Shown in pieces: positions 51,265-63,914 of a DNA stretch of 64,000 nt; the stretch's first letter is position 1; every line of letters starts with the position of its first letter. The notes under the pieces are model-generated. The model had not been told where the DNA came from. It saw only the letters and a list, made by a program, of their open reading frames with translations, and searched no databases. Source of the stretch: Brachyhypopomus gauderio (Eukaryota > Chordata > Actinopteri > Gymnotiformes > Hypopomidae). The stretch covers positions 15,229,858 through 15,293,857 of the forward strand of contig NC_135218.1 in assembly GCF_052324685.1 (NCBI RefSeq). The letters are read 5' to 3'. The position numbers were made by a program, and so were the translations under genes.

Positions 51265-53508
51265 TCTGCAGAAGAGGAAGCAGGATTAATGTTAACTAGC
51301 ATTCTTGCTTCTTTACTAGGACAATGATTGAAAACTTTGCCATTTTATATGATTAATAACTTTGCTCAGGTAATGGTGGTTCATCTAAATTCTACAGGAT
51401 TGTTGTCTTGAAGATTTGCCATAGAGGCCCTCAGCGCACGATCAATCAAGTCTGATATATGCGAGAGAGTCGCTGTGTGACATCTTGTCAACAGGACACT
51501 TTTCACATCTTTCCCCTCTCTGTGTGCTTTTTGTGTCTCACTCCAGAACGCTTTTCACTTTGATTCTGCTAGAGCTTTTATGTCTATGGCTTATTCTGTT
51601 AGAGATCCTCCTGTCACTCAGCAGCTAGCTGACTAAGTAAAAAAAATAAGTAAAATCTTCTCCTCCCCTCCGCCTTCATGTTTATTATTCCACGGATGCA
51701 CGCATGGATAAACCATCAGCGCCAGATTCAGGGCAAGCTGACAGAATTGTTCCAGTGGGAAACCTACAGTGCAGCCCGACTTGAGTTTTCACCAAATGCC
51801 ATTTTAGCACCCCTCCCCCTCTCCCCGTTCACCACACCGTGCATGCACACGGTCGTCAGTGTGGGATGAGATATGAGATTTTCTTGGGAGACTTTATAAG
51901 AGTTTTTCACGGCCGATCTAATGTGCCTCTATCTTATCACTGGGGGATTTCCTGCAGCAGTCCCAGGGGCCTATCGCAGTGGCCACAGGCCCTGGGGTCT
52001 CACGCTGGGCTTCCTCAGCAGGGATGCTAGACCTGGAGGCTGGCCCTGGCCTACCAGGCTTCCCTTTCTCACACTGTGTAGTGTAGGGGTGTGTGGGTGC
52101 ATGTGGAAACCTGCCAGCTCTCATTACAATGGGGGGAAATGGGAATTTAATACAAACTTTCTCTTTAAGTCTCACATGCTACTACAACACACAAAATTTT
52201 CTGAGTGTGCTAGGTTTTACACCCACATGTTAATTTTCTTAGGGCTATTTCAGGCATTTTGGTAAACTTCACTGTAGTGAGTTAGCTTGCCAGCAAGGGC
52301 TGTAATAAACTGAATATAAAATGATATATTTAATGAGGACAGTGTCTTTATACTCAGGTCCAACAACTCACAAGCCAAACTGCAAAAAATAATGAATATA
52401 AAAAATGATAATAAGACAATAAGTGTTTGGTGAAATAAGAGCTTTTTCTGACTTTAGGTCACATCTCATAATCTCACTATGAAGATGTATGACTAAATAA
52501 TAAAAAAGGATCAGCTGCCATCGTCACTTTCATAACAAAGATGCATAATTGCAGCAAGGCAACACAAGGCTGGTAGACAGTGAGTCTGGGGAAAGGTACG
52601 GAGGTCTAGTCTCCACCCAGACGCTTTTCCTTTACTACAACTCCTGCTCAGAAACTCAGAGCACACCGACTATGTCAACACAACACCCAGTCCCCCCCCC
52701 CCCCCATACAGACTCCGCTCCCAAACACTGTACTACACATAGCTCTAGTCAAGCTAGTCTGCAGGGAGCACAAGATGGCATACGAGGCTTTCGTTAATGT
52801 TTGCTGTAAAATGGTGGGGGGCGTGAATGACCATATTGGCCAGTGCATTAGTAATAATTACAAAGAAATGTCACTTTGTGATCTGAATGTGAAACCTGTG
52901 TAGTACTACACAGTCATGTCTACACGAACAGCAGCTACACGACGCTGCAAATGATTTCCTGTATGCCAAACAAAGATTTATTTTTTTATGACACTTGCAT
53001 ACTTGAATTCCTAAAATATGATGTGAATGAAATATTACTGCAATAAATGAAAATAGAAAATTCTTATACATTCTAAATAAATCATGGCCAAATAGTCAGT
53101 GTTTGGCCCTTTGGCTTGAACTCCTAGGCCAGTTCAAAACAGGAAAATGCAACCATTGTCATTCTTAGGTGACCTTGATTGTCTGAGGTTATCAGGAAAT
53201 GTAAAGAAAACAAAATCCCTTAATCCACTTGCACGAATTAGCAAACGTGTGCACAGGAGTGGCCCAGAGCGGCGTGTGCATGTGCTATCATGCCGTCGCC
53301 CCCATGTAGTTAAAAGGGAGATGACTGAGTATTCAGACACAACATTCAGGCACTGATTGTTCTCCTTTCCTGACTCGGAGCACCACTACCCTGCAATACC
53401 CTGCCACTTATTTCTATAAGTAATAAGAATAATAAGAAGAAAAACAAATCAGAAGACACTTTGCAGAGTTGCAGAGTGTTCATATGGGCACATTGCTAAC
53501 AACATATG

Positions 53509-53510
<2 letters not shown>

Positions 53511-53548
<38 letters not shown>
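53511..53548. repeat. Microsatellite (CA)n
   Basis: CA tract of about 38 bp, about 110 bp left of the Tc1-like relic. Confidence 0.93.
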
Positions 53549-53551
<3 letters not shown>

Positions 53552-53659
53552 CTATAAACACTTTAAACATATCTAGACGTACCTGATCATCACACATATA
53601 TAAGCTTGTTGAGCTTGTTGAATATACCATTCCAACACTATGATCATTGATATGGAATT

Positions 53660-55035
53660 GCCATTAATATGGAGTCCCCCCTGACACACACTTCAGGGAA
53701 GTGTTTCCAAAAGTCCAAAAGGATTTGTGCCTCATCACTTAATTGGGTAGTTGAGATCGGGTGCTGATGTTGCGATGAAGGCCTGCCTCTTGCATTTCCT
53801 GTTCCAATTCATCCCAGATGTGTTCAGCAGGGTTTAGGGCAGAGATCCATCCTGGGCCTCCTGCCTAACCAGATATGATGGAGGACCAACCAGCTGCTCT
53901 GACTAACCAGTGTGGATGATGGATAAGACTAAACAGGAATTACATAAAGGACTCATGTATAACATTACCAACCATCAAGACGTTTGGGACTGTACAGGAA
54001 TTACATAAAGAACTCATGTTTATAAATCTACACCAAGATGTCTCTCTTTCTCTCTTTCTCTTTAAATCGTTGTCATGGTGGCGGGCGTCGGCCAGAGGAG
54101 GATGGGTTCACCTCCTGAGTCTTGTTTCCTCTCAAGGTTTCTTCCTCATGCCCTTAGGGAGTTTTTCCTTGCCACTGTCGCCCTTGGCTTGCTCACTGGG
54201 GGCTTGGACTCGGACACTTGTAAAGCTGCTTTGTGACAACAACAGTTGTAAAAAGCGTTATATAAATAAAATTTGATTGATTGAGCTCTGTGTCGGCCAT
54301 TTGACCTCCTCATCACCAAACTCATCAAGCTGAGTCTTTATGGACCTGACTCTGCACAGGAACACTGGCATGGAACAGGGAAGGGCCTTCCTCAAACTGC
54401 TGCCCCAAAGTTGGATGAAGATTATGGTGTAAAATGTCTTTGTATGCCATGCACTAACATTACCCTATACTGGAACCAAGGGGTCTAGCCCAAACCCCTG
54501 CACCAAGCTTTACTGTTGGGTATATAGTGTTCTCCCAGAGTCCATCAGGTGGCCAGATATCGAGTTATGTTATTCATAACTCCAGAGGACATGTTTCCAC
54601 CGCTCTACTGTAGCATGCTGTACATTTCTCCATTTAACATTTAGAGTTGTGCATAGTAATCTTAGGCTTGTGTGCAGCTCATCGGCCCCTTAAACCTGTT
54701 TCACAAATCTCCTGACACGCAGTTCTTGTGCTGATTTTGCTTCCTGAGGCAGTTTTGAACTGTTTAGTGAGTGTTGCAACAGAGGATAGGTGATTTATAC
54801 ACATTACACACTTCAGCACTCAACTGCCCGCACTGTGAGTTTGGGTGGTCTACTGTTTCATGGCTGAGCTGTTGTTGCTCTAATCACTTCCATTTCACAG
54901 TAATAACACAGACAGTTAACCATAGCAGACATTTTGCAAGCTCACTTGTGGCAAAGGTGGCATCCTTTGACAGTGCCACATTCAAATTCACTAAGCTCTT
55001 CAGTACGACTTGTTGTAATGCCAGTGTTTGACTTG
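53660..55035 (-). mobile_element. Degenerate Tc1/mariner-like DNA transposon, interrupted
   Basis: On the minus strand the DNA encodes broken pieces of a Tc1-type transposase in the correct order. An N-terminal helix-turn-helix piece near 54,940-55,000 reads ELSEFECGTVKGCHLCHK. The middle runs through 54,290-54,900. The C-terminal part of the DDE domain near 53,796-53,834 reads NPAEHIWDELEQE. Stops and frameshifts are frequent, so the copy is dead. The stretch around 53,670-53,720 (ggagtcccccctgacacaca, then cttcagggaagtgtttcc) matches the non-coding part beside the transposase in this family. Terminal inverted repeats were not resolved. Another element is inserted at about 53,846-54,284. Confidence 0.8.
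53846..54284 (+). mobile_element. Non-LTR retroelement 3' end inserted in the Tc1 relic
   Basis: The insert ends with gagtttttccttgccactgt, ...ttggcttgctcactgggggc and tgtaaagctgctttgtgaca, then gttataaataaaatttgattgattga. This is a conserved tail found on many fish L2-type LINE/SINE copies, finishing in a short (TTGA)n run. It splits transposase sequence that is otherwise continuous, so it inserted later. The left border is approximate. No coding part is seen. Confidence 0.65.
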
Positions 55036-56011
55036 TGAGTGTGAGAACAATGATATCCTGTAATAAATTGAGTGAAGACTATGTAATCCTCTCAGGGATT
55101 GAAGAAGACTGTGTTTTCCTCTCAGGAATTGAGAGTGTCAAATAGTAGCTTTTTTAGTTAAAATTTTTTACGTGCTTTAAATGATATACCATGTAATAGT
55201 TCTGAAGCCTTAATTATGTCATAGGCCTATTCAGAATATGATAGTCGTCAGAATTGTTTGTGCTACAACAAGTGATTTTTGGAATCTTAACAAATACATT
55301 TGGGATATATTTTTCCTGATGTGTCTGTGGCTATCTGCCTACTCCATGAAAGGAAGTATGTTTAGAACACCACACACCTGCTGACATGATGGTAATAACA
55401 GGTCTCGTGACCTCAAATAGAATCAAGACTTACAGTGTCTTGCAAAATATTATATCTAAATTACTGTGATGAAATAGTTGCTTAGATCTGAAATGTTTTG
55501 TTGTGCATCTCATTATTATCATAATACAATTATTTCTTGCCAATACATTTTCTTACTGAAATGCTGTCTAGCATTTTATGTTTTGTGGCCTGTTTGATAA
55601 CATATGAGCATCTGCAAATCTATTAAACACATCCTTACACTCAATTACCTCTCTCTCTTCCTATTTCCATCTATCTCCCTCACTCTCTCTGTCCCTCTCT
55701 CTTAGTCCTTCTCCTCCATCTGTCTGTCTCTCTCTCTATTGGTCTCTCTCTCTCCCTCTCCCTCTGTCCCTCTCTCTCTCTCCCTTTCCCTCTCTTGCCG
55801 TGTCTTTTTACTACGCCTTTTCCTTCCTTTCCCACCCAGTTGTTGTGACAGGGCATTTTATCCAGACATCAGGTTCTCTCTGGGAATGAACAGCAGTGCG
55901 CACCAGCGTCTGGCAAATTGGAACGCTCCAGTGGAATGTGCTGATTTCTGATGTCTACTTTACTTGGTCAATTTCACTTGGACTTTCAAGCAGAAAAGTG
56001 GGATTTTAAGA

Positions 56012-57219
56012 ATGATTCACCTCGCTTACCTCTTTTGTCTCATCAGCACCTTAGGTAAGTTTTGCAAACTGTGACCCAGAGGATTCACACATTACGTTCT
56101 TTATACACAAGCTGTATCCAATCATTGGTCTCTGTGATGTTCACATTTATGTACCAACTGCCATTGCTAATATCTGGTAAAGGGCTTCTCAAAGCAGTCT
56201 TGGTGGGCACTCCTTGTTGTACTACTTGAACTATAGTTAAACATTTGTTTTTAAAAGTAAATATATAAATGTGAATTGTTGTGTCTTAAATTCTGACTTC
56301 CTTACCAAAATAGCAATTAAACCACAATTGGTAAACCTGAAAGCACTTGTATTAGCTCTGGCAGTTGTGTGACATAATAAAGGCTTACATGGACAAAGTG
56401 TACATGGTCAATACCTTACATGGACAAAAGCTTATATGGCTTATATGGAAAAGGCGAAGAGTCCCAGAGTGGCTCTACCTGGACTTCAGTTTTAGAAGTG
56501 TAATAAACCACAAGTAAAGTGGTGTCACACACTCTTTTGTGAGCACACTCTGCTAAGACTTTTTTGGCCCTAAAATGCTGCCTAGTTATAATGGAAGAAT
56601 GAGTCCAAGTCGTGTCTATGGCTCATCTGTGTTTCCTGGCATTGTGTTTGCCATGCTGAGGAGTGTAGTGGAAATGGGAAGATTAGCAGGATGTTAGTCA
56701 GTGGAGTTTTGGTAGACCTGTTTACATATCTGGTTTACTTTACATGTCTGGTTTACTTTTTTACATGTATAGACCTGCACATGTAGTGAATACAGTTTAG
56801 TCCTTCTAACATTTTTTGTGCTGTCATTGTTCACTTACTGCTAAGATGAAACATGTCTCTGTCACTTGCGCACTGATTGTTTATATGACCGGAGGGTCGC
56901 AGGTTTGATTCCCAGACCTGAGGCCATGACTGAGGTGCCCCTGAGCAAGGCCCTAACCCTCAATTGCTCACTTGTATTTTAAAAAAATGAGATAAAAATG
57001 TAAGTCGCTCTGGATAAGGGCATCTGCCAAATGCCGTAAATGTAAAGAGTTTCGAGTAGGCAGTCCTCCTTATTTACCACACTATTCTCCCACAGAGTCT
57101 TTCATTTACTAACTGTCAGGTGAACCAATTTCACTGTAAGGAATAATTTTTTGGATTTCCCCTTTCACAAGGTATATTTTAATAAAGATGCAAGCTGTGT
57201 GTATCTGGATGTGTTGACA

Positions 57220-57264
<45 letters not shown>

Positions 57265-60200
57265 ACATACATACATATGTATATATTCCCTCCCAGATGC
57301 AGTCATGGATCTCACCATGACCTCCAACCTGGCCAGTTCTGCTCAGCATTTCCGCCTGTCCTGCTCGTCTGGGGAGCGCAACAGCGAAGGACAAGAGCTT
57401 AGCATTAAGAAGGACAACAGCATAGTCATCCTCCCCAGCGCTCCTCACTTCACAGTGCACAGACCTCGGCCCACAGAGGTGGAGGCTTCCGGCTTCAGCG
57501 GCCTGGAGCACAGAGGCATCTTCTACTGCCATTCTAAACACGGTTCAGGTCACCATACCAGCGTGACCCTCATCAGCAACTACAATGAAGGTAAACACAG
57601 GCACATGTTCACAAGAATGCCTTAACACTTTAGAAGCTTAATAGATTTTGATTAAATCTAATGCAACTTTTTTTTTTATCTAATGTAATAGAGGACATTA
57701 TCAAATCTGATTTATCAAAACTGGTGGTTATAAACAGCTGTCATCTATAATGTATAATTTGTGCATTTGTACTTGTAAGCTTACTTTAGACCACAGAGAC
57801 TCTCTCTAACGGCTAATAAAGGAGACACAGTGGATCTGGCCATGGAAGTCCTGGGCTCGGAAAAACGAGACATCACATGGAAATTCAATGGTAAAAGTTT
57901 TGCAAAAACATTTGTGACCAAACTTTGATTGTGTTTTTAAGTCCAAGTAGTTAATGTCATGTTTGTTCCGTGAAACTCAGTATAATGAGCATTATATCTG
58001 AATGCACTAATAGTGAAATGATTATGCAAATAATTCCATCATTCAGATTTTATTTATCTGATTGCAAATGCTTTAGAGAATGTTCTATAGTGTCTGGTCA
58101 AAGGAATAATCTCAGTAGATAGTTGCAAGATTAATCTTTAAACGAATGATTTGATGTTGCATGTCCTAGGTAATTACTATTATATGACGCACTGGGGTGA
58201 CTTTGGGGACCGCATGGCAGTTCTGACCGTGGACAACCTAGACCACAGCAAGGCGGGGATCTACAGTGCGAGCTACGTGGGGGCTAGCCCCCTGTTCGGA
58301 GCCTGGATGAGACTCATAGTCCGTGGTACTGCCCTCTCACATCACTGCTTGGTGCCATGTCTGAGACCTCATAATGCCTCTCTGGTGTTTATTTTTAAAA
58401 CCCAATTTAAAAATATCAGCTGCTCCTTACATTTTAATCACATTTCATGATGAGTAGACCATGATGAATAGAAATGGCTTAAGAAAACACAAAACATAGG
58501 TCCACTGGCAGATATTAAGGTTATTTTTTATCCCACTTTTTAAATTCTGCTCTTGAAGATAAAAAAGGTTTTCTTATGACAGAAATGTTACATTTTGTAT
58601 TTTCTTTTAGCTTACATTGTTTCTAATGCTATTTTACAAGCTTGTCCGAAGAACAAATGGGGTGCAGACTGTGATAAAGAATGTCCCGAGTGTCTTAATG
58701 GGGGCGTGTGTCATGACCGAGAGGGCGACTGCGTGTGTCCACCAGGGTTCATGGGAACACGTTGTGAGACAGGTGGGTGGAGTACATCTGCACCGTGACA
58801 TGACAGGCCCAGAAAACCCGCTCTGCTCAAGTGAACTGCCTAGGACTGTCAATTTGAGCAGTCAACTCTTTTTAGGGCAGACAACAGTCAATTGTTAAAG
58901 CAGCTAAACCTGTTAGTGTGGAGTGAAGAATGGGACACCTCATGAACTTGACATATACGCAGCGAGGCCCATTTATTTCAGTTTAGTTTAGTTTCATCAG
59001 CAATGAAAAAAGAAAAATGCTTTCTCCATCAGCTTTCCGTTGCAATAACCGCTGTCTGTTTTGGTGTGGCCCCACAGCCTGTCGAGAGGGAATGTTTGGT
59101 CGAAACTGCAAGGACACCTGCAAGGCTGAGGGCGGCTGCCAGGGCCTGACTGTCTGCCTCGTGGACCCGTACGGCTGCTCCTGTGTAAGCGGTTGGCATG
59201 GAGAGCACTGCAACAAACGTAAGCCTGACCGCTTAATAGCAGTGAAATGCTTGAAGCAGGACTGGCATTAGGCTGACTTCAGCACACCACTATTAATGGC
59301 ATCTCTATACACCTACAAAGGTTTGCACAGGTGTAAATGAAACCTGCCAGGAACAACAGGGCCAAGACTGGCCAAAGAAACATTCTCTATTATGTTTGCC
59401 AAGTTTTTCTTGTCTGGTTAGATGTACAGGCTTACAGAAGCATGCCTCCTTCCTCTCTCTCATCCTCATCTTCAGTTGTTTAATGCCATCTTTGTGCATT
59501 TATTGTTAGTATTGTTTATTGCTATATGAGCAAACTATGCAATTGTCTTACGCTGACACATTAACTATATGTTGATTAATGTGCATTGTCTCTGACAGTA
59601 AACAAAAAAACAAACCAAGCTCTCCCTCCTGAAGTGTACTCACTGGAACGTATCAGAAAGTGTATTTCATTTGTTAAATGCCTGTTAGATTTGTCACTGT
59701 CATCCAAGGATTATTATGATGAATCTTAGCTAAAATGTAAAACGTAGCTTAGCTTATTAGAAAAGCGTTTTCTTGAACTCACATAACAAAACAAAATTAT
59801 ATCCAAACTGAAATAAAATCGTACAGTTATAACTAACCAAAAGAGTATAAAAACATTTGCATATCGCTAGAAGCCTGGATACTATGTTATGAAAACTACA
59901 ACAGCAGGACTGACAACACAAAAACCACTGGAACTGAAGGCAAGTCTAGAACCTTCCGCCCTCACGCATGCTGTGCTCTCTTCTGCAGCCTGCCCTGAGG
60001 GACGGTACGGAGCTGACTGTCTTCTTAGCTGCAACTGTAAAAACAAAGGGAAGTGCAGTCGCTTCAGTGGCTGCCAGTGTCCTACTGGCTGGAGAGGACA
60101 AAACTGTGAAAAATTAGGTTAGTCCATGCTTCTCCTCTGCCTGTACCCTGCAGACATCGTCTGGCGATCTGGCGGTCTGGCACACCAGCCGTCGATTAAT

Positions 60201-63200
60201 GTAGTTACTTATCAGGTTTGGTTACTGGCTCCCCAGATGGTGTTCCACACATCTTGGACATGGCCAGCAACCTGGAGTGGAACCTGAACTCAAGCCCGAA
60301 GATCCTGTGCTCAGCGACGGGACATCCTCTCCCCAGCCACAGCAGTATCGAGCTACGGAAGCTGGACAGCACCGTGCTCAAGGCAAGAAGCAGCACGGCT
60401 CCTTCTAGCAGTGCATTTACAAAACAAAGCAATATGCCACTGTGAGATTGTAGACCACTATGCAAAACACAAAGTAAATAAAGTTAGCCAGCAAAGTTAC
60501 ACAAACTGAGGTGATGTGTTCGATGAATCCTGCGTCTGTAGTGTGGCGTCCGCTTCGCTGAGTTCAGAATCACTCATACGCTGCTCCCTCCAACAGGCCT
60601 CTCGCACCACGATGGACTCGAACAAGAGCACAGCCCAGTTCGAGATCCCGCGCCTGACTATTGACTACGAAGGTCTGTGGGAATGTCGGGTCTCCACTAA
60701 CGGAGGGCAAGACTCCCGCAAGTTCAGCCTGACCGTTAAAGGTAAGGTGTGGTTATCCAGCTTCTACCATACCAACAAAATGGCATGAATGACTGAGAAG
60801 CTCCTAATTCCACAAATCGTCCAACAGAGCCCCCGTGCCCGACCTCTGCTCCCAAACTGATAGAGAAGTCAAGTAAGCAGCTCATTGTGAAGCCTGTGGA
60901 TCACTACCGAGGTGATGGGCCCATCGTGTCCACCAAGCTACTCTACAAGCCACTGGAGACAGAAGACTCCTGGTCCTCTATTATAGGTGGGAAAAGGTTA
61001 TTTTGTCAAACAGCTTTTTAGTAATCAATCAAAAGTTCACTGATCAGACATACATAGACTAATTCCATGTTGTTGGACTCATTCCTAATAAAATTATTAT
61101 CTGTTACAATGTGATATGTTAGCATTGTATTATTATATTAGGGGATGATAAAATACTGTAGTATGATTTCATTGTTTATGTAGGATTTTAAACAGTAGGG
61201 TTTAAACAGTATTAAGTGGAAAAGAATTTGGAGCTGGGATGGTTTTCAACACTTGAGACAATAGTTTGGCTTCATACTGGTTTCACTAAGCTCATCTGAC
61301 TTTGTTTTGAAGAGTAGGAAAATATTTTCTACAGATGGCTGTCTTCAGGATTAAAGAGCTACTTTTAGTGATGATAACCCTTAGAGGACTGCATAATAAG
61401 TCAGTATGAGGTGTTACTTGTTTATCAATGACAACAGTTAATACTGTGTCAAGAGCACAGAATAACTATGTTTTGCTGTCATGACAGCACACAGACAACA
61501 TATGTGCAAATAGGATATTCAGATACATTTCGCCTGTATGTCTCAAACAACTTTGAAATAATGTGTTCCTGGATTAGCAGCTAAATAACTTTCTGTATTA
61601 CCTTTTCATAAGTGATGAACTAAAAACCATTCTTGGCAATGAGACAGAGCTCATGAACCCTAATGCACGTTCAGTTTAATAGTCTTTTCCTGCTTTTGTT
61701 TTTCAGTGTATGGCAGTGATCTCATTACCCTAGTGAACCTCAAGCCCATGACCAAGTACCAGGTCCGGGTGCAGCTCACTCGGCCTGGAGATGGAGGCGA
61801 AGGGCCCGTTGGTCCAGAAGCTATCATGGAGACCGACTGCCCAGGTGTGCTCACTGTAACACCAAGGGAAGGGAATATGGGAGAACTGATGCAGGAAGTG
61901 AAGAGAGCGTGCAGGGTAGATGGAGGTTAAAGAGGATAACAGACAGGAACACCATCGCACCATTGGGTTTCCATTGACGCCCCCTGTAGCTCCATCAACA
62001 GCTCGTATGATGTCTGTGACTGACAGGAGTGAGTCAGATCTCCACTGATGGCTAGATTGTGGTTTAGTGTTAGTTTGCTGTCCATCTTGACTGGTTGGAA
62101 TAGGAGGTGACCACTGTGAGTTGCCAGGTGTGGCGGACTGGCCCTGACTGCTTGTTCTGTGTCGCTAGAGCCCACGGCCAGGCCGGAGGTTGATTTCAGC
62201 TCCCAGGAGGGGCGGAACGCCACTGTCAAATGGCGCCTGCCGGCTGGTCGAGCCCAGGCTACTGGTTTTTTAGTGCAGCTCTACGGACCGCACGAAGAAA
62301 AGTTGTGGGAGGAAACCACCTTGCTCAATGTACTCTCCACAAAGCTCTACAACCTGGAGTACCACCGTGACTACCAGGTGGTCGTCCGGGTGGTCAACTG
62401 TGGCAGCCTTGGGCCCGCCTCAAAGGCCTATCCCATACGCCTCAACAGCCAGGGTAATATATATGTATATATATGGCCACTAGGTGGCAGTAAACACTAG
62501 TTGAAAGTGGTAGATGTTGTCTAATGTTGTCCCATTGCTACAGCAGGAGAGCGGGATCAGAGTGATGTAGGGTATGGACTGTTTCAGGGCATAGCGTAGA
62601 AAAAGAGGTTTATGGTAGAATTAGGAAGGAGCATAAGGTTGTTTGTGGTATCACTGTGTGGTCTGTACTCCGTCAGCCTTCTTTGCAATATTCACTGGTC
62701 AAAGTAATCTTCAAAGAAGTGCGAAGCCAAGCTTACATGCTGACCCCTTTCCGCAATAGGGCCTTCTTCTCCACGGGACGTGCAAGCCGACCCCTTATCC
62801 GTCAGTGCGGTTCGAGTTCGCTGGCAGCCCCCCAAGGATCCCAACGGTGGAATCATCAAATACGTCATCGAATATCAGCCAGTTGGCCAGGGAAGCCTGC
62901 ATCCGTGGGTCGACACTGACGATGGGAACAAGACCACCAAGGACGTGACAGCCTTGAATGGAAGCACCTTGTATCAGTTCAGGGTGCGGGCTTTCTCCAA
63001 GGTGCCTGGGGAGTGGAGCAAGTTCGTGCAGGCCAAGACCCAAGGAGACGGTACGCTACAAAAACACCAAAAAAATGACAATGCTCTAGATATTCGTCCA
63101 TTATGTTGCCAAATAGCCTAAAACGTATTTCTGGACGTATTTCTTAAATACTATCACAGTATTTGAGTGTTTGGCACAGAGTTTTATTGTTGTTTGATGT

Positions 63201-63914
63201 TTTAATTAGTTGAGAGAAGCATGTGCTTTTTATGTGTTAGAAGGGACAAATTAGGCCAACTAGTCATGTGGTGTGACTCTGATTTGTCCATCAGGCTCTG
63301 TCGAATTCAGCCCCACCACACTGGAGGTGGGCAGGTCCATGGGGGAGGAGCATCAGTTGCTTTGGGCTGTGGTTGGCTCAGTGGCAGTAACTTGTGTCAC
63401 CATCCTGCTGGCGCTACTCGCCCTCTTTTACATCCGCAAATCCATTGTCAAACGCAGGCGCACATTCACCTACCAATCAGGATCGGTGAGCATACATAGT
63501 GTGGAGAGAGGTCTAATGTCTTTTCTGGTCTGCTGAATTTTATTAATTCTATTTGATGATGGTTACCAAAAGTATCTCTCAACCCCTTTGATTTCCCCCC
63601 CCCCCCCCCCCCCCCCCCCCCCATCACCCTCAAACACACATACATGCACATGCACACACATACACACATGGGGTATGTGACACATGTGCCTACAAATAAA
63701 AAGGGGGAAGAAACTATTCTGCAGTTCAACTCAGGGACCCTCACACTGACTCGACGTCCCAAGCCCACACCGGAGCCCCTCACGTACCCTATCCTGGACT
63801 GGGAGGACATCAAGTTTGAGGATGTCATTGGTGAAGGGAACTTCGGACAGGTCATTAAAGCCATGATCAAAAAGGATGGCACCAAGATGAGTGCCGCCAT
63901 CAAGATGCTTAAAG
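56012..63914 (+). CDS. tie1: Receptor tyrosine kinase Tie1, 5' part (cut by window end)
   Basis: Endothelial receptor tyrosine kinase that modulates angiopoietin/Tie2 signalling. Fifteen coding exons: 56012-56054, 57297-57590, 57780-57890, 58170-58325, 58641-58772, 59078-59218, 59989-60117, 60237-60382, 60597-60741, 60828-60986, 61707-61844, 62169-62453, 62760-63050, 63295-63485 and 63704-63914. They give 857 aa in frame. Domains in order are signal peptide ([14 protein letters not shown]), Ig1 (exon 2), Ig-like (exons 3-4), three EGF-like modules (exons 5-7, residues about 202-335), Ig (exons 8-9), three fibronectin III domains (exons 10-13), membrane span about 744-768, then the kinase start with GEGNFG (830-835) and the AAIK lysine K854. 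The catalytic loop lies beyond the window. Tek (Tie2) has the same layout. The tie1 call rests mainly on the c1orf210 and tmem125 neighbours. The exon 8 donor is GC, and exon 8 has a second in-frame acceptor 21 nt upstream. Confidence 0.95.
56862..57048 (+). mobile_element. tRNA-derived SINE in tie1 intron 1
   Basis: A Pol III B-box-like word (ggtttgattcc) near 56,910 is followed by gccatgactgaggtgcccct, then gagcaaggccctaaccc, and the tail taagtcgctctggataaggg, then catctgccaaatgccgtaaatgtaa. This is the typical structure and 3' end of fish tRNA-derived SINEs that share their tail with L2-type LINEs. The A box is poorly preserved. The copy lies about 250 bp before exon 2. Confidence 0.8.
57230..57290. 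repeat. CA and TA/CATA repeat before tie1 exon 2
   Basis: (CA)n at 57230-57259 passes into acatacatacatatgtatat. It ends only about 10 nt before the pyrimidine stretch (ttccctcccag) of the exon 2 acceptor. Confidence 0.9.
63595..63622. repeat. Poly-C run in tie1 intron 14
   Basis: Twenty-eight C residues in a row, followed by CA-rich DNA, about 80 bp before exon 15. Such runs are prone to length error in sequencing. Confidence 0.95.

Larger units (their letters stand above)
44537..56011. other. Region between c1orf210 and tie1, no recognised gene
   Basis: About 11.5 kb between the divergent genes c1orf210 (minus) and tie1 (plus). It holds microsatellites, a 30-bp minisatellite, a dispersed-repeat fragment and a nested transposon, all listed. 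I see no conserved coding exon set. Long open frames, such as that at 48,620-49,021, are low in complexity and unlike any family. As the upstream region of tie1 it is a plausible home for endothelial control elements, but none is identified. Confidence 0.55.

Noticed and set aside
50721-51302. Open frame of 193 codons rich in HTPYTHPV on the minus strand, and a CRISPR-like look
   Set aside because: It is a direct tandem minisatellite with no unique spacers. The frame exists only because the 30-bp unit is a multiple of three.
57790-57890. tie1 exon 3 starting after the acceptor at 57789
   Set aside because: That start puts the exon in the wrong phase and hits a TAA. The acceptor at 57779 restores the frame and the family match ([15 protein letters not shown]).
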